DNA of 64,000 bases from Anaerolineaceae bacterium UBA3924. Its GTDB lineage: Bacteria > Chloroflexota > Anaerolineae > Anaerolineales > Anaerolineaceae. The translations under genes were made by a program, and so were the position numbers. Of this stretch, positions 17,375-25,289 are shown in pieces (position 1 is the stretch's first letter; each line of letters begins with the position of its first letter). The DNA is taken from the NCBI GenBank assembly GCA_002385985.1, contig DGEO01000013.1, forward strand, positions 17,930-81,929. Direction: 5' to 3'. Below the pieces are notes generated by a model, which ran no database searches, was not told the DNA's origin, and worked only from the letters and a program-made list of their open reading frames with translations.

Positions 17375-18157
17375 TCAGCCTCCGTACACCTTCTTCACCC
17401 GGCGGCGGAAGTCATCGTAAGTGGCGTCGAAGCGTTTGCGCGACTCCTCTTCACCGACGAAGTAGCTGCTGGTCAGCACCAGCGGCGGCTGGCCGGCTTC
17501 GGTCAGCAGCTGCGCCAGGCGGACCTTGATGGCGTTGGTGACGGCTGCCCCGCCGATCGTCGAGCCGGGACCGACCGGGTCCTCCAGACCGTCGATGCGC
17601 ACCATGGCGTCTCCTGCCGGGACGCAGGTGTCCACCACCACGTCGGCGACATCCATCAGCTTCTTGCCGGAGGAATGTCTGGCCCGGACCGCGCTGGCAT
17701 GCTCCACCGATACCACGGCGATCACCGGCAGGCCCAGGCGGCGGGCTTCGAGGGCCACATCCATGACCACTTCATTCACCCCACTGTGCGAGAAGACCAT
17801 AAAGCTGTCGGGCGGGGTGAGCACGAAGTTACGCAGGATGACCTTGCCGAAACCCTCCACATGCTCCAGGTACATGGCCTGACGCTGCCCGTTAGCACCC
17901 ACTACCGGGTTGTGATAGGTCAGCGACAGCTCCACAATAGGGTGGAACCCGGGGAAGCTGCCGTGACGGGGGAACATCTCTTCGACAAAGATGCGGGAAT
18001 GGCCCGTGCCGAAGAGATGAACCAGCCCGCCGTTGAGGATCGAATTGGCGCAGACCTGCGCGGCACGCTCGATGGCGTCCATCTGGGTTGAGCGGATGCG
18101 CTCCAGGATGGTCTGCGCCTGATCGAGGTAAGTCGAAATCGGGTTGGTGTTGTCCAT
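17375..18157 (-). CDS. SIS-domain sugar isomerase-like protein (paralog 1)
   Basis: 260 residues: one SIS (sugar isomerase) domain with 'LVHLFGTGHSRIF' (phosphosugar-binding loop), 'FMVFSHSGVNEVVMDVALEAR' and the subfamily mark 'RHSSGKKLMDVADVVVDTCVPAGDA'. It belongs to the UPF0309-like group of uncharacterised SIS proteins. Two paralogs lie at 30948 and 35454 in the same island. It is the last gene of the leftward sugar operon, 32 bases after the URO-D-like gene. A role in isomerising or cleaving a phosphosugar brought in by the neighbouring PTS is likely but unproven. Confidence 0.85.
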   Translation of the reverse strand: MDNTNPISTYLDQAQTILERIRSTQMDAIERAAQVCANSILNGGLVHLFGTGHSRIFVEEMFPRHGSFPGFHPIVELSLTYHNPVVGANGQRQAMYLEHVEGFGKVILRNFVLTPPDSFMVFSHSGVNEVVMDVALEARRLGLPVIAVVSVEHASAVRARHSSGKKLMDVADVVVDTCVPAGDAMVRIDGLEDPVGPGSTIGGAAVTNAIKVRLAQLLTEAGQPPLVLTSSYFVGEEESRKRFDATYDDFRRRVKKVYGG

Positions 18158-18189
18158 TGTCCCTCCTGTGTTAGCCCGATGACTTGATA

Positions 18190-19347
18190 TCAGCCGATCT
18201 GGATCGGGTAGCGGCCCACCTGGCGGGCGGTCTCGTACAGGGTGACCACGTTTTCCGGCGGCACGTCTGCCTGCAGGTGGTTGGCCGGTGCCAGGATGTA
18301 ACCGCCGCCCGGCGCAAGCTGGCGGATGCGGGTCTTCACCTCTTCGATCACCATGTCCTTCGTGCCTGGCATCGCGTGGGAGATGTCGATTCCGCCCAGG
18401 AAGCTGATCTGGCTGCCGTATTTTTCCTTGATGGCATCCAGGTCCATGGCCGGCAGGGGCTCCAGCGGGTGAACCACATCCACACCGATCTCGATCAGGT
18501 CCGGCAGCAGCTTTTCGATTGCGCCGTCGCTGTGCAGCATGACCTTGATATTCGGGTTGAACGTTTTGATGGTGCCCACGATGCGTTCGAGCTGCGGGCG
18601 GATGAAGCGGCGGAACATGCGAGGTGACATGACCAGGTTGGTGTTCCCGGCGTAGTCGTCACCCGGCAGCTCGATCATGTCGAAGTAGGCTCCACCGGCT
18701 TCCAGATATCCGCGCAGCAGGCCGACGATCGTGTCGGTGATGCGCTCGAGCAGGTGCATGGCGTAATCCGGGTTTTCGGTCATGTCGATCATGAACTGCT
18801 CGGTTCCGCGCAGGCTGCAGGCCATCTGGAAGGGTCCGTAGGAGGTGACCATGCGGGCGATGACGAAATAGTCGGTTCCTTCACGCAGCGCCTGCGCCCG
18901 CTCGCGAACGCCTTTTGTCCATTTGGGGTCACTGGTGTCGGGCCATTTGACCAGCGAATCGATGTCATTGATGTCGGTAGAGTCCACCAGGATGCCGCGG
19001 TCGGCGTAGTAGTACGGCACGGCGCGGACCCAGGGCTGCCCGAAGCCGTCCACGATCTTGTCCGGGTTGTCGGGGGACGGCACGGGGCTGGAAGGCGAAA
19101 GGCCGGGCCATACGTAGCGGGTGTCGATTTGCAGCTTTTCCAGCAGGCGGTCGTCCATGTAAGAGATGTTGTGCCCGGTCCGGAACGGCGGAACCGGATC
19201 GCCCAGCTGAAGCAGGTCCAGCATCTTGAAGTACAGGTCATCCACCAGACCGTACGGTCCACCGCCCAGCGCGATGGGAACCTGGTCCGGTTCCTGGTGC
19301 GCCAGAGCAGTGATAACGCGTTCTCTAGGGGTCATTTGTGCTGTCAT
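18190..19347 (-). CDS. Uroporphyrinogen decarboxylase (URO-D)-like protein
   Basis: 385 residues with the TIM-barrel pattern of the URO-D/MtaA superfamily: 'MTPRERVITALAHQEPDQVPI' at the start, 'YFDMIELPGDDYAGNTNLVMSPRMFRRFIRPQLERIV' and 'GGGYILAPANHLQADVPPENV' near the end. The zinc ligands of cobamide methyltransferases (H-x-C-xn-C) are not kept: the site reads 'LHSDG', and 'APANHLQ' replaces the later cysteine. The Arg-rich N-terminus of true heme-pathway HemE is also absent. Its place among sugar genes, with no corrinoid protein nearby, argues against both heme synthesis and methyl transfer. The function is unknown; a sugar-related lyase or isomerase activity is speculative. Confidence 0.82.
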   Translation of the reverse strand: MTAQMTPRERVITALAHQEPDQVPIALGGGPYGLVDDLYFKMLDLLQLGDPVPPFRTGHNISYMDDRLLEKLQIDTRYVWPGLSPSSPVPSPDNPDKIVDGFGQPWVRAVPYYYADRGILVDSTDINDIDSLVKWPDTSDPKWTKGVRERAQALREGTDYFVIARMVTSYGPFQMACSLRGTEQFMIDMTENPDYAMHLLERITDTIVGLLRGYLEAGGAYFDMIELPGDDYAGNTNLVMSPRMFRRFIRPQLERIVGTIKTFNPNIKVMLHSDGAIEKLLPDLIEIGVDVVHPLEPLPAMDLDAIKEKYGSQISFLGGIDISHAMPGTKDMVIEEVKTRIRQLAPGGGYILAPANHLQADVPPENVVTLYETARQVGRYPIQIG

Positions 19348-19374
19348 GGCAGTATCCTTGCTGATTAAGCGGAG

Positions 19375-19406
19375 GCCTGGGCCTGATGCAAAAACCAGGC
19401 CCAGGC
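19375..19406 (-). other. Intercistronic hairpin between manA-like and URO-D-like genes
   Basis: A perfect 11-bp stem (GCCTGGGCCTG at 19375-19385 with 19396-19406) with a 10-base loop lies in the 68-base gap. The T-run falls in the loop on the minus strand rather than after the stem, so it is more likely a processing or stability element than a terminator. It could set unequal expression of the genes on each side. Confidence 0.55.
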
Positions 19407-19415
19407 TCTAGTATG

Positions 19416-21200
19416 CTAGCAGCGGTCGGGCTTCATGTAGGCCTTGACCACTTTGGCGGTGCCGCCGGCCTCGTTGACGAGGCGGTAGTGAGCGGCCGCG
19501 GCCGGCACGCAGAAGGTTTCAGCGTAGTTGAAGCGCTGGCGCATGCCGTTGGCGGTTTCCAGGTAGATGTACTCACCTTCCACCAGCATCAGCACGTGCA
19601 CGCTGTTATCTGTTTCGACATCGATGCGTTTTTCGAACTCCAGGCGGTCGACGTCGAAGAAGTGCTGCGGATGGGTGGGCAGGTGGATCACCCGCCAGCC
19701 GTCTCCGGAAGCTTTTACCTCCGGATGGGAGACCAGTTCTTCCTCAACCCGCCTGCCGCTGCGTTCGAAGCGCAGGTTTTCAAACCCGCGCTCGATGTTG
19801 AGCGGGCGAGGGTTGCCGTCCAGGTCCAGGCGCAGCCAGTCGTACAGCTTGAAGGTGAAGATGTACGGCGTGGCGCTGATCTCAAGAACCACATTCCCGC
19901 GGCCCGACCCGTGGATGGTGCCGTTGGGGATCAGGAACAGGTCGTGCTTCTTGCTGGGCAGCTGCTTGACAAAGCGGGGGATGTCCACTTCCTTCTTCTC
20001 TTTGAAGCTGCGCTCCAGCTCGCGGCGGAACTCATCCGGGTTGATGCCTTCCTCAAAACCGATATATACAGTGGCATCCGGATCGGCCTCCAGGATGTAG
20101 TAGGTCTCATCCTGGGTGAAAGTCTCGCCGAAGTGCTTGCGGATGTACTCGTCGCTGGGGTGCACCTGGATGGAGAGGTTGCCGCCGTCGACCGTGTCGA
20201 GGAAGTCGAAGCGAATGGGAAACTCGTACCCAAAGCGTTCGGCGCACTTGGCCAGAATGGCCCGGTTTTCCTGGAACATGAGGAAGTCGAAGCTGACTTC
20301 GAGAAGCAGGTCATCGCTCTTGAAGAGGATCCCGTTTTCCGGGCTGATCATCTCGAAGGACCAGGCGTAGTTGGGGACTTCATCGGCGACGCCAGGGATG
20401 TTTTCCTTGATCCACTGCCCACCCCAGGGGCCGGGTTCGAACCATGGGCGCACCCGGAAGTAGTTGTTGGCCATCAGACGCAGGCCTTCGCGCAGGTCAT
20501 CACCGCGCATCCAGGTGATCTCGTCCGGGCGCTGCTCGTCGACAACCAGGTCGATGCGGGGCAGGATCTCTGCTTTGTGGCGGTTGAGGGCAGGCCAGTC
20601 CACGAAGTAGAAGCGTTTGTACATCTTCTTGGGCGCATCCGGTGAAGCGGCGCCCAGATTGGTGATCGCCCCGGCGCGCGAACGGAACTGGATCTCGTTC
20701 TTGGGCACATCCAGGTAGACCACGAACCCATCCACTCCTGCGAGCGCAGCGCCCGGGCCGTAAAGGATGCGCAGATCGGCTTCACCCTGCGGCTGCAGCG
20801 AGGTCAGCTTCTGCGGGTCGAAGAAATCGGCCAACTTGCCAGGGAAGCGGGTGCCGAAAATGGGATCGTCGCCGCCCAGGTAGGGGGTGATCATCTCGAG
20901 GATCTCGGCCTCGGATTTGAATGCCTGGTGTACATCCACCCAGTCGACCTTTTTTACCAGCGGTTCCAGCGCAGCCTGCAGCTGCTGGCGGAAGTTGCTC
21001 CAGAAAACGCCGCCGTAGCCGTCGATAATGACCTGCCGGTGCTTTACCAGCTCGCGGGCCAGGGTGTCATAGCCGGCGAACACCTTTCCGGAACCAATGG
21101 GGAAACCCGGGTAGAGTTCGTAACCGTCCTCGGGGGTGGTTCCCAGCCGGGCAGGTGCCAGATACTGCGTGGTTTTTCGCCACGTTTTTTGGATATCCAT
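19416..21200 (-). CDS. Class I mannose-6-phosphate isomerase with long N-terminal domain
   Basis: 594 residues, against about 300-400 for ordinary enzymes. The isomerase part starts near residue 235 ('NNYFRVRPWFEPGPWGG'). It has the zinc-site segments 'LSIQVHPSDEYIRKHFGE' and 'NGTIHGSGRGNVVLEIS', and a C-terminal cupin-like domain. The first 230 residues ('VFAGYDTLARELVKHRQVIIDGYGGVFW') resemble a kinase-like fold without a normal P-loop; this is a guess from pattern. It would interconvert mannose-6-phosphate and fructose-6-phosphate or act on a related sugar. A GGAGAG site precedes the ATG, and the small cupin gene ends 4 bases upstream. Confidence 0.88.
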   Translation of the reverse strand: MDIQKTWRKTTQYLAPARLGTTPEDGYELYPGFPIGSGKVFAGYDTLARELVKHRQVIIDGYGGVFWSNFRQQLQAALEPLVKKVDWVDVHQAFKSEAEILEMITPYLGGDDPIFGTRFPGKLADFFDPQKLTSLQPQGEADLRILYGPGAALAGVDGFVVYLDVPKNEIQFRSRAGAITNLGAASPDAPKKMYKRFYFVDWPALNRHKAEILPRIDLVVDEQRPDEITWMRGDDLREGLRLMANNYFRVRPWFEPGPWGGQWIKENIPGVADEVPNYAWSFEMISPENGILFKSDDLLLEVSFDFLMFQENRAILAKCAERFGYEFPIRFDFLDTVDGGNLSIQVHPSDEYIRKHFGETFTQDETYYILEADPDATVYIGFEEGINPDEFRRELERSFKEKKEVDIPRFVKQLPSKKHDLFLIPNGTIHGSGRGNVVLEISATPYIFTFKLYDWLRLDLDGNPRPLNIERGFENLRFERSGRRVEEELVSHPEVKASGDGWRVIHLPTHPQHFFDVDRLEFEKRIDVETDNSVHVLMLVEGEYIYLETANGMRQRFNYAETFCVPAAAAHYRLVNEAGGTAKVVKAYMKPDRC

Positions 21201-21204
21201 TCTG

Positions 21205-21597
21205 TTACTCTCCTTGCTCCGGACGGTGGTAATCGTCCGCGTACCGGGTAATGTCTTCCTGCTGCCAGTTACCGAAGGCTACCTCTAAAACGCGCACGCG
21301 CGGGCCAGAACTGCTCAGGCGGTGGCGGCCGTTGGCCGGAATCCAGATCTCATCCCCGGGTTTGGGGTGGTAAACCTTGTCATCGACCTCAACAACCGCG
21401 CCTTCATCGAATACAATCCACAGTTCGCCGCGGCCGGTGTGCGACTGCAGGCTCAGCCGCTGGTTAGGCTCGACAGTCATCAGGCTGACGGTTACTTCTT
21501 CGTTAAAAGCATACTGGGAAAAGCTTCCCCAGGGCCGGGATACACGCTTGACAGGGGGTTTTTCAGATGGAATGGGTTTGGTCACATAATTGGTCAT
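21205..21597 (-). CDS. Phosphomannose isomerase-like cupin protein
   Basis: 130 residues, a single cupin. 'KRVSRPWGSFSQYAFNEEVTV', 'VEPNQRLSLQSHTGRGELWIVFDEGAVVEV' and 'GDEIWIPANGRHRL' match the C-terminal cupin of type II mannose-6-phosphate isomerase/guanylyltransferases. Metal ligands are likely Gln50, His52 and Glu57, then His92. Stop-to-start distances of 3-4 bases on both sides place it firmly in the operon. It may act as a small hexose-6-phosphate isomerase or epimerase beside the larger isomerase. Confidence 0.85.
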   Translation of the reverse strand: MTNYVTKPIPSEKPPVKRVSRPWGSFSQYAFNEEVTVSLMTVEPNQRLSLQSHTGRGELWIVFDEGAVVEVDDKVYHPKPGDEIWIPANGRHRLSSSGPRVRVLEVAFGNWQQEDITRYADDYHRPEQGE

Positions 21598-21600
21598 AGG

Positions 21601-22209
21601 TCACAGCTCCTTGTTTATGGCTATTTCTTTGAGAAAATCTTCTCGTTTCATCAACCTGGGTTCGCCGTCCACTTCCACAACGACATGGGCGAAGTTCTTC
21701 ACAGCGATGCTGCCGTAATCATGTCCTGCGCGGGCCGGATAGATGCCGATATAGGTCAGCGGCTCGTCACCAATATTGATGGTGCGGTGGGCGGTGTTCC
21801 CGGGCACGTAGACGATGCTGTTGGCTTCCAGGGGAACCAGCTCAACCTGCCTGCCATCCTCGGATTCCAGCAGCATCACGCCCCGACCCTGAAAGCCGAT
21901 GTACACCTCGGCAGCCGGCTTCCAGGCGTGGTAATGGCCTTTGGTCATAAAATACTCCCGGCCAATCTTGCCGGGGAGTATTTTGCCTGCTGCGTAGTGG
22001 AGATCGCCTTCACCACTGGCTGACTCCACCCCTGAGGTTTCATATATTACCGGGTCGCCTTCCTGAAGTGCCTGGTCGAAGGCGGCTTCGTCTGCAAACA
22101 GGCCCTTTAAATCGCTCAAGCGCCGGGCAGAGACACTTTTCCCTTCGATCACCCCGGCTGTCGGATCCAACCGGGTGAAAAGCTCTTTGGTAAGCTCCAT
22201 TAATTCCAC
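21601..22209 (-). CDS. Cupin-type glucose-6-phosphate isomerase
   Basis: 202 residues. The metal site 'YFMTKGHYHAWKPAAEVYIGFQGRGVMLL' and 'VYVPGNTAHRTINIGDEPLTYIGIYPARAGHDYGSI' closely follow the archaeal and bacterial cupin phosphoglucose isomerases such as the Pyrococcus and Thermococcus enzymes. It would convert glucose-6-phosphate to fructose-6-phosphate in the cytoplasm. It is the first metabolic gene after the DeoR repressor, 35 bases downstream. Its presence suggests that the PTS substrate yields an aldohexose-6-phosphate. Confidence 0.92.
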   Translation of the reverse strand: MELMELTKELFTRLDPTAGVIEGKSVSARRLSDLKGLFADEAAFDQALQEGDPVIYETSGVESASGEGDLHYAAGKILPGKIGREYFMTKGHYHAWKPAAEVYIGFQGRGVMLLESEDGRQVELVPLEANSIVYVPGNTAHRTINIGDEPLTYIGIYPARAGHDYGSIAVKNFAHVVVEVDGEPRLMKREDFLKEIAINKEL

Positions 22210-22244
22210 CTTTCATTCATTGATGTTTAGCGGGTAACGACCGC

Positions 22245-23030
22245 CTATTCCGCGATGTGAACTTTCACGCCCAGCTGCTCGATTTCATCCAGCATGTCCC
22301 TGGGCGCTCCGGCATCCGTGATCAGGTGGTCAATTTCTGTCAGGGGGATGATCTGCGACAGTGAGCGGAGACCGAACTTCGTCGAATCCACCATCAGAAC
22401 GGTTCGCTGGGCGCTGGATTTCATTGCCCGTTTGACCTGTATTTCCAGCGGGCTGGGGTCGGTGATGCCGTCTTTGGCCGTGATGCCGGTACCGGATATG
22501 AAGAATGTGTGCGCATTGATGTACCGGAAGAAGCCTTCAGCCTGCGGCCCGACGAAAGTGCGTGAAGGCTCGCGCAGGATCCCGCCGCTGCAGATGACGG
22601 TGGCGTCGCTGGCGTATTTTCGCGTCAGGTTGAGAACGCCCAGACCATTGGTGATGATGGTCAGGTCGGTGTGCTTCAGGAAGGGGATCATCTCGCTGAT
22701 GGTGGTGCCGCCTTCCAGGATGATGATTTCGCCGGGAGAAACAAACTTTTCCGCCGCCAGCTGGGCAATTCTGGACTTCAGATCATGGTTGAGGTTTTGC
22801 TTGAACTCGAAGAACGGCTCGACCACAGGGTCGATTTTCCTTCGAACCGCTCCGCCCCTCACACGATAAAGCACCCCTTCCTCCTCCAGTTCGCGCAGGT
22901 CACGCCACACGGTCATGGTGGAGACATTTAGCTTCTTCTGGAGTTCTTTCGCGGTGATTGTGTTTTGCTGTTCAATCAGCTCAATGATTCGTCGACGTCG
23001 TTCGGCTGCGATCACCACTTTTCCCTGCAC
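22245..23030 (-). CDS. DeoR-family transcriptional repressor
   Basis: 261 residues with a GTG start; a second GTG five codons in has a better AGGGAAA site, so the start is uncertain. The N-terminal helix-turn-helix is 'RRRRIIELIEQQNTITAKELQKKLNVSTMTVWRDLRELEEEGVLYRVRGGAV'. The sensor domain has 'GTTISEMIPFL', 'TNGLGVLNLT' and 'VDSTKFGLRSL', which bind a sugar phosphate in this family. It heads the leftward sugar operon and faces the PTS operon. A perfect palindrome inside its own promoter suggests autorepression. The inducer is probably the phosphorylated PTS substrate. Confidence 0.92.
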   Translation of the reverse strand: MQGKVVIAAERRRRIIELIEQQNTITAKELQKKLNVSTMTVWRDLRELEEEGVLYRVRGGAVRRKIDPVVEPFFEFKQNLNHDLKSRIAQLAAEKFVSPGEIIILEGGTTISEMIPFLKHTDLTIITNGLGVLNLTRKYASDATVICSGGILREPSRTFVGPQAEGFFRYINAHTFFISGTGITAKDGITDPSPLEIQVKRAMKSSAQRTVLMVDSTKFGLRSLSQIIPLTEIDHLITDAGAPRDMLDEIEQLGVKVHIAE

Positions 23031-23060
23031 TTTCTACTATAAAGGCACTGATATTAACAT

Positions 23061-23088
23061 ATTATAACAAGCTTGTGTTATTAGTCAA
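23061..23088 (-). promoter_or_regulatory. Promoter of the DeoR operon with operator in the spacer
   Basis: On the minus strand TTGACT (23083-23088) and TATAAT (23061-23066) are 16 bases apart. The spacer holds the perfect 10-base palindrome ACAAGCTTGT (23067-23076), where a bound repressor would block polymerase. Transcription would start near 23054, about 24 bases before the GTG. Confidence 0.75.
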
Positions 23089-23138
23089 CCTGAAAATATC
23101 AAACTGGACGAACAGAAGTAACAATATATATATTATCC

Positions 23139-23175
23139 GATCAGTATTAGGCCCGGTTATTGTTCCTAATCGATC
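23139..23175. promoter_or_regulatory. Inverted repeat just upstream of the PTS promoter
   Basis: GATC-AGT-ATTAGG and CCTAAT-C-GATC form arms around a 13-base centre, ending 11 bases before the -35 box. The position suits an activator or a second repressor site. No binding protein can be assigned. Confidence 0.5.
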
Positions 23176-23186
23176 TTTAAAACCGC

Positions 23187-23215
23187 TTGACATTGATACG
23201 GGAGGGTTTTATACT
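23187..23215 (+). promoter_or_regulatory. Sigma-70-type promoter of the PTS operon
   Basis: TTGACA (23187-23192), a 17-base spacer and TATACT (23210-23215) are near-consensus, giving a start near 23222. The best promoter in the window. Confidence 0.85.
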
Positions 23216-23221
23216 GATATA

Positions 23222-23537
23222 AGCTGATAATATGATCAGAGTTTTCTTGAGCAGGCTATTTGGAGAACTGCACAGGAACGATGAGTAATCAGCGGTGTTT
23301 CAATTATTATCCACCTCTCAGTCAAGTGAGAAATCGATCTTGGGTGTGCGTAGTTCGTCCGACTACGAGAGCGGGATACTCAACGGTCATGCAATTATGG
23401 CCGTAACATCCAGATCGGGCCATTGAGATGGTAGAAAGGAGTGTGTACAGAGAGAGACACAGAAACTTGCACTAACCAGTCCTTTCTTGTTCGTCGATTG
23501 ACTAATCGATGGAATCCATTCTCAAGGAGAAAATCAA
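23222..23537 (+). other. Unexplained 316-base leader of the PTS operon, with start-site palindrome
   Basis: From the predicted start to the IIC ATG there is no credible gene. CTGAT-N6-ATCAG (23224-23239) lies on the start site and looks like an operator. Further in are small hairpins, CGTAGT/ACTACG around 23349-23367 and ATGGCC/GGCCAT near 23396-23425. I recognise no riboswitch or antiterminator class. An AAGGAGAAAATCAA ribosome site ends the leader. Confidence 0.5.
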
Positions 23538-24317
23538 ATGTCATTCTTGCAAGCTGCTTTGATTGCTCTGATCTGTTATTTAGGCGCCTTGTCTACTCCT
23601 TGGATCCTGGGCACAACGGGTGGCTGGTATACGTTAACGCGACCGCTGGTGGCCGGCTTTCTGGTTGGCCTTATCCTGGGTGATGTGACGACGGGTGTCC
23701 TGATCGGTGTGGCTGTCCAGGCTGTGTTCATCGGCTTGATCACGCCGGGCGGTACCGTGCCGGCAGACCTCAGCTTTGTCTGCTACCTTGGCATCCCCCT
23801 GGCCATGATCTCCGGTGCTGCACCTGAGGTGGCGGTTTCGATCTCGGTCGGCTTCGGTGTGATCGGTGTGGCTGTCTGGCAGATCTTCTCTGTCGGTAAC
23901 GCTGCCTGGGCGCACCTGGGCGACCGGTACGCAGAAGAAGGCAACCTGGAAGGGATCATCCGCATCAACTACCTGGCGCAGATCCCGTGGTTCTTCCTCC
24001 GCGGCGTGCTGCCCTTCGTGATCCTGTTCTTCGGCGGCGAGCTTGCCCCGAACCTGATCACCTTCCTGGAAACTCAGGCCCCCTGGTTCCTCGAGTTCCT
24101 GGGCCTGCTGGGCGGCGCCTTCCCGGCCGTCGGTATCGCCATCCTGCTGCTGCAGATTACGCCGAACGTCCGCATGCTGATGTGGTTCATCCTGGGCTGG
24201 GCAGCGGTTTCCTACCTGGGCCTGTCCATCGTGGCCATCGCTGTGTTTGGTGTCATCATCGCCCTGGTCTACTACATGTATTTCTCCCGCATGGAAGAAA
24301 CAACGGTGGAGGCGTAA
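23538..24317 (+). CDS. PTS system mannose-family transporter subunit IIC
   Basis: 259 residues, very hydrophobic with about seven to eight segments. 'LVAGFLVGLILGDVTTGVLIGVAVQAVFIGLITPGGTVPADLSFVCYLGIPLAM' is the typical IIC-Man core. It forms the sugar channel in the membrane with IID, the next gene, which follows after one base. It is the first gene of the four-gene EII operon. In this family the sugar is phosphorylated on entry by IIB. The family covers mannose, fructose, sorbose, N-acetylgalactosamine and glycated amino acids, so the substrate is open. PTS transporters are uncommon in Chloroflexota (general knowledge). Confidence 0.94.
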   Translation: MSFLQAALIALICYLGALSTPWILGTTGGWYTLTRPLVAGFLVGLILGDVTTGVLIGVAVQAVFIGLITPGGTVPADLSFVCYLGIPLAMISGAAPEVAVSISVGFGVIGVAVWQIFSVGNAAWAHLGDRYAEEGNLEGIIRINYLAQIPWFFLRGVLPFVILFFGGELAPNLITFLETQAPWFLEFLGLLGGAFPAVGIAILLLQITPNVRMLMWFILGWAAVSYLGLSIVAIAVFGVIIALVYYMYFSRMEETTVEA

Positions 24318-24318
24318 A

Positions 24319-25218
24319 ATGGCAGAGCAATTTGGAACGACTACGCAACCGGCCGATCAGGCGGTCGTTAAGAAAGTTGATCCAGCCGATCTGAACCGCG
24401 CCTGGTGGATCTGGATCTTCTTTAACCTCTCCGCGTTCTCCATGGAACGCATGCAGGCCCCGGCGTTCGTCTACATGATGTCGCCCATCCTGAAGCGGCT
24501 GTATGGTGACAATGACGAAGAAATGCGCCTGGCTCTGAAGCGCCACATGGTGTTCTTCAACACCGAGCCGCAGACAGGCGTGATTGCCCACGGTGTGGCC
24601 ATCGCCCTCGAAGAGCAGCGCGCCAACGGTGCCCCCATCACCGACGACATGATCAACTCGGTCAAGGCCGGTATCATGGGTCCGATGGCCGGTATCGGCG
24701 ACTCGATGATCCCCGGTACCCTGATCCCCATCCTGCTGGCTATTGGCATGGGCATCAGTGCGAATGGCTCTCCGGTTGGTCCGATCTTCTACATGATCGC
24801 CTATCCGGTCATCATCCTGTTGATCTCGCGCTGGCTGTTCATGTTCGGCTACCGCTACGGTATGGCCTCCATGCGCGAGCTGGCTGAAGGCGGCTTCCGC
24901 CGGGTGACCACCTCCTTTGCGGTGCTCGGTCTGATCGTCGCCGGCGCTATCGGCGCGACCACGGTCTCCCTGGTCACCCCGCTGGCCTACACCTCCGGTG
25001 AGCTGTCCATCTCGGTTCAGCAGACCCTGGATGGCATCTTCCCGCGCCTGATCCCGCTGCTGCTGACCGTCTGGCTGTGGCACGGCATGCGCAACCGCGG
25101 CTGGCCCATCAACCGGGCCCTGTTGATGGTTATCGTTGTGGTGGCGATCGGCTACCTGCCCGGTTTCCTGGGCGCGATCCTCAACCTGCCCTGGCTGACC
25201 GCGCTTCGCATCTTCTAA
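24319..25218 (+). CDS. PTS system mannose-family transporter subunit IID
   Basis: 299 residues from the ATG at 24319, one base after the IIC stop. 'WWIWIFFNLSAFSMERMQAPAFVYMMSPILKRLYG', 'HMVFFNTEPQTGVIAHGVAIALEEQ' and 'GPMAGIGDSMIPGTLIPILLAI' are diagnostic of IID-Man. The C-terminal third has four hydrophobic segments. It works with IIC in the membrane. A long hairpin follows before the IIA gene, so the membrane and soluble subunits may be expressed at different levels. Confidence 0.95.
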   Translation: MAEQFGTTTQPADQAVVKKVDPADLNRAWWIWIFFNLSAFSMERMQAPAFVYMMSPILKRLYGDNDEEMRLALKRHMVFFNTEPQTGVIAHGVAIALEEQRANGAPITDDMINSVKAGIMGPMAGIGDSMIPGTLIPILLAIGMGISANGSPVGPIFYMIAYPVIILLISRWLFMFGYRYGMASMRELAEGGFRRVTTSFAVLGLIVAGAIGATTVSLVTPLAYTSGELSISVQQTLDGIFPRLIPLLLTVWLWHGMRNRGWPINRALLMVIVVVAIGYLPGFLGAILNLPWLTALRIF

Positions 25219-25233
25219 TCGAATCTTTTACAG

Positions 25234-25271
25234 CTGTGTAAGCGTCCATGTTCCTGTGGACGCTTACACAG
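25234..25271 (+). other. Perfect 15-bp hairpin between IID and IIA
   Basis: CTGTGTAAGCGTCCA (25234-25248) pairs perfectly with 25257-25271 around an 8-base loop. There is no T-run after it, so it is not a typical terminator. It may protect the upstream mRNA, be an RNase site, or bind a regulatory protein. Confidence 0.8.
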
Positions 25272-25289
25272 CATGAAGGGTAATTACGA

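Noticed and set aside
18190..19347. hemE (heme pathway uroporphyrinogen decarboxylase)
   Set aside because: Catalytic N-terminal arginines and other HemE features are missing and no heme genes are adjacent.
23441..23683. A GTG-started leader peptide after AAAGGAG in the PTS leader
   Set aside because: The ribosome site abuts the GTG with no spacing, and the frame runs into the IIC gene out of phase.
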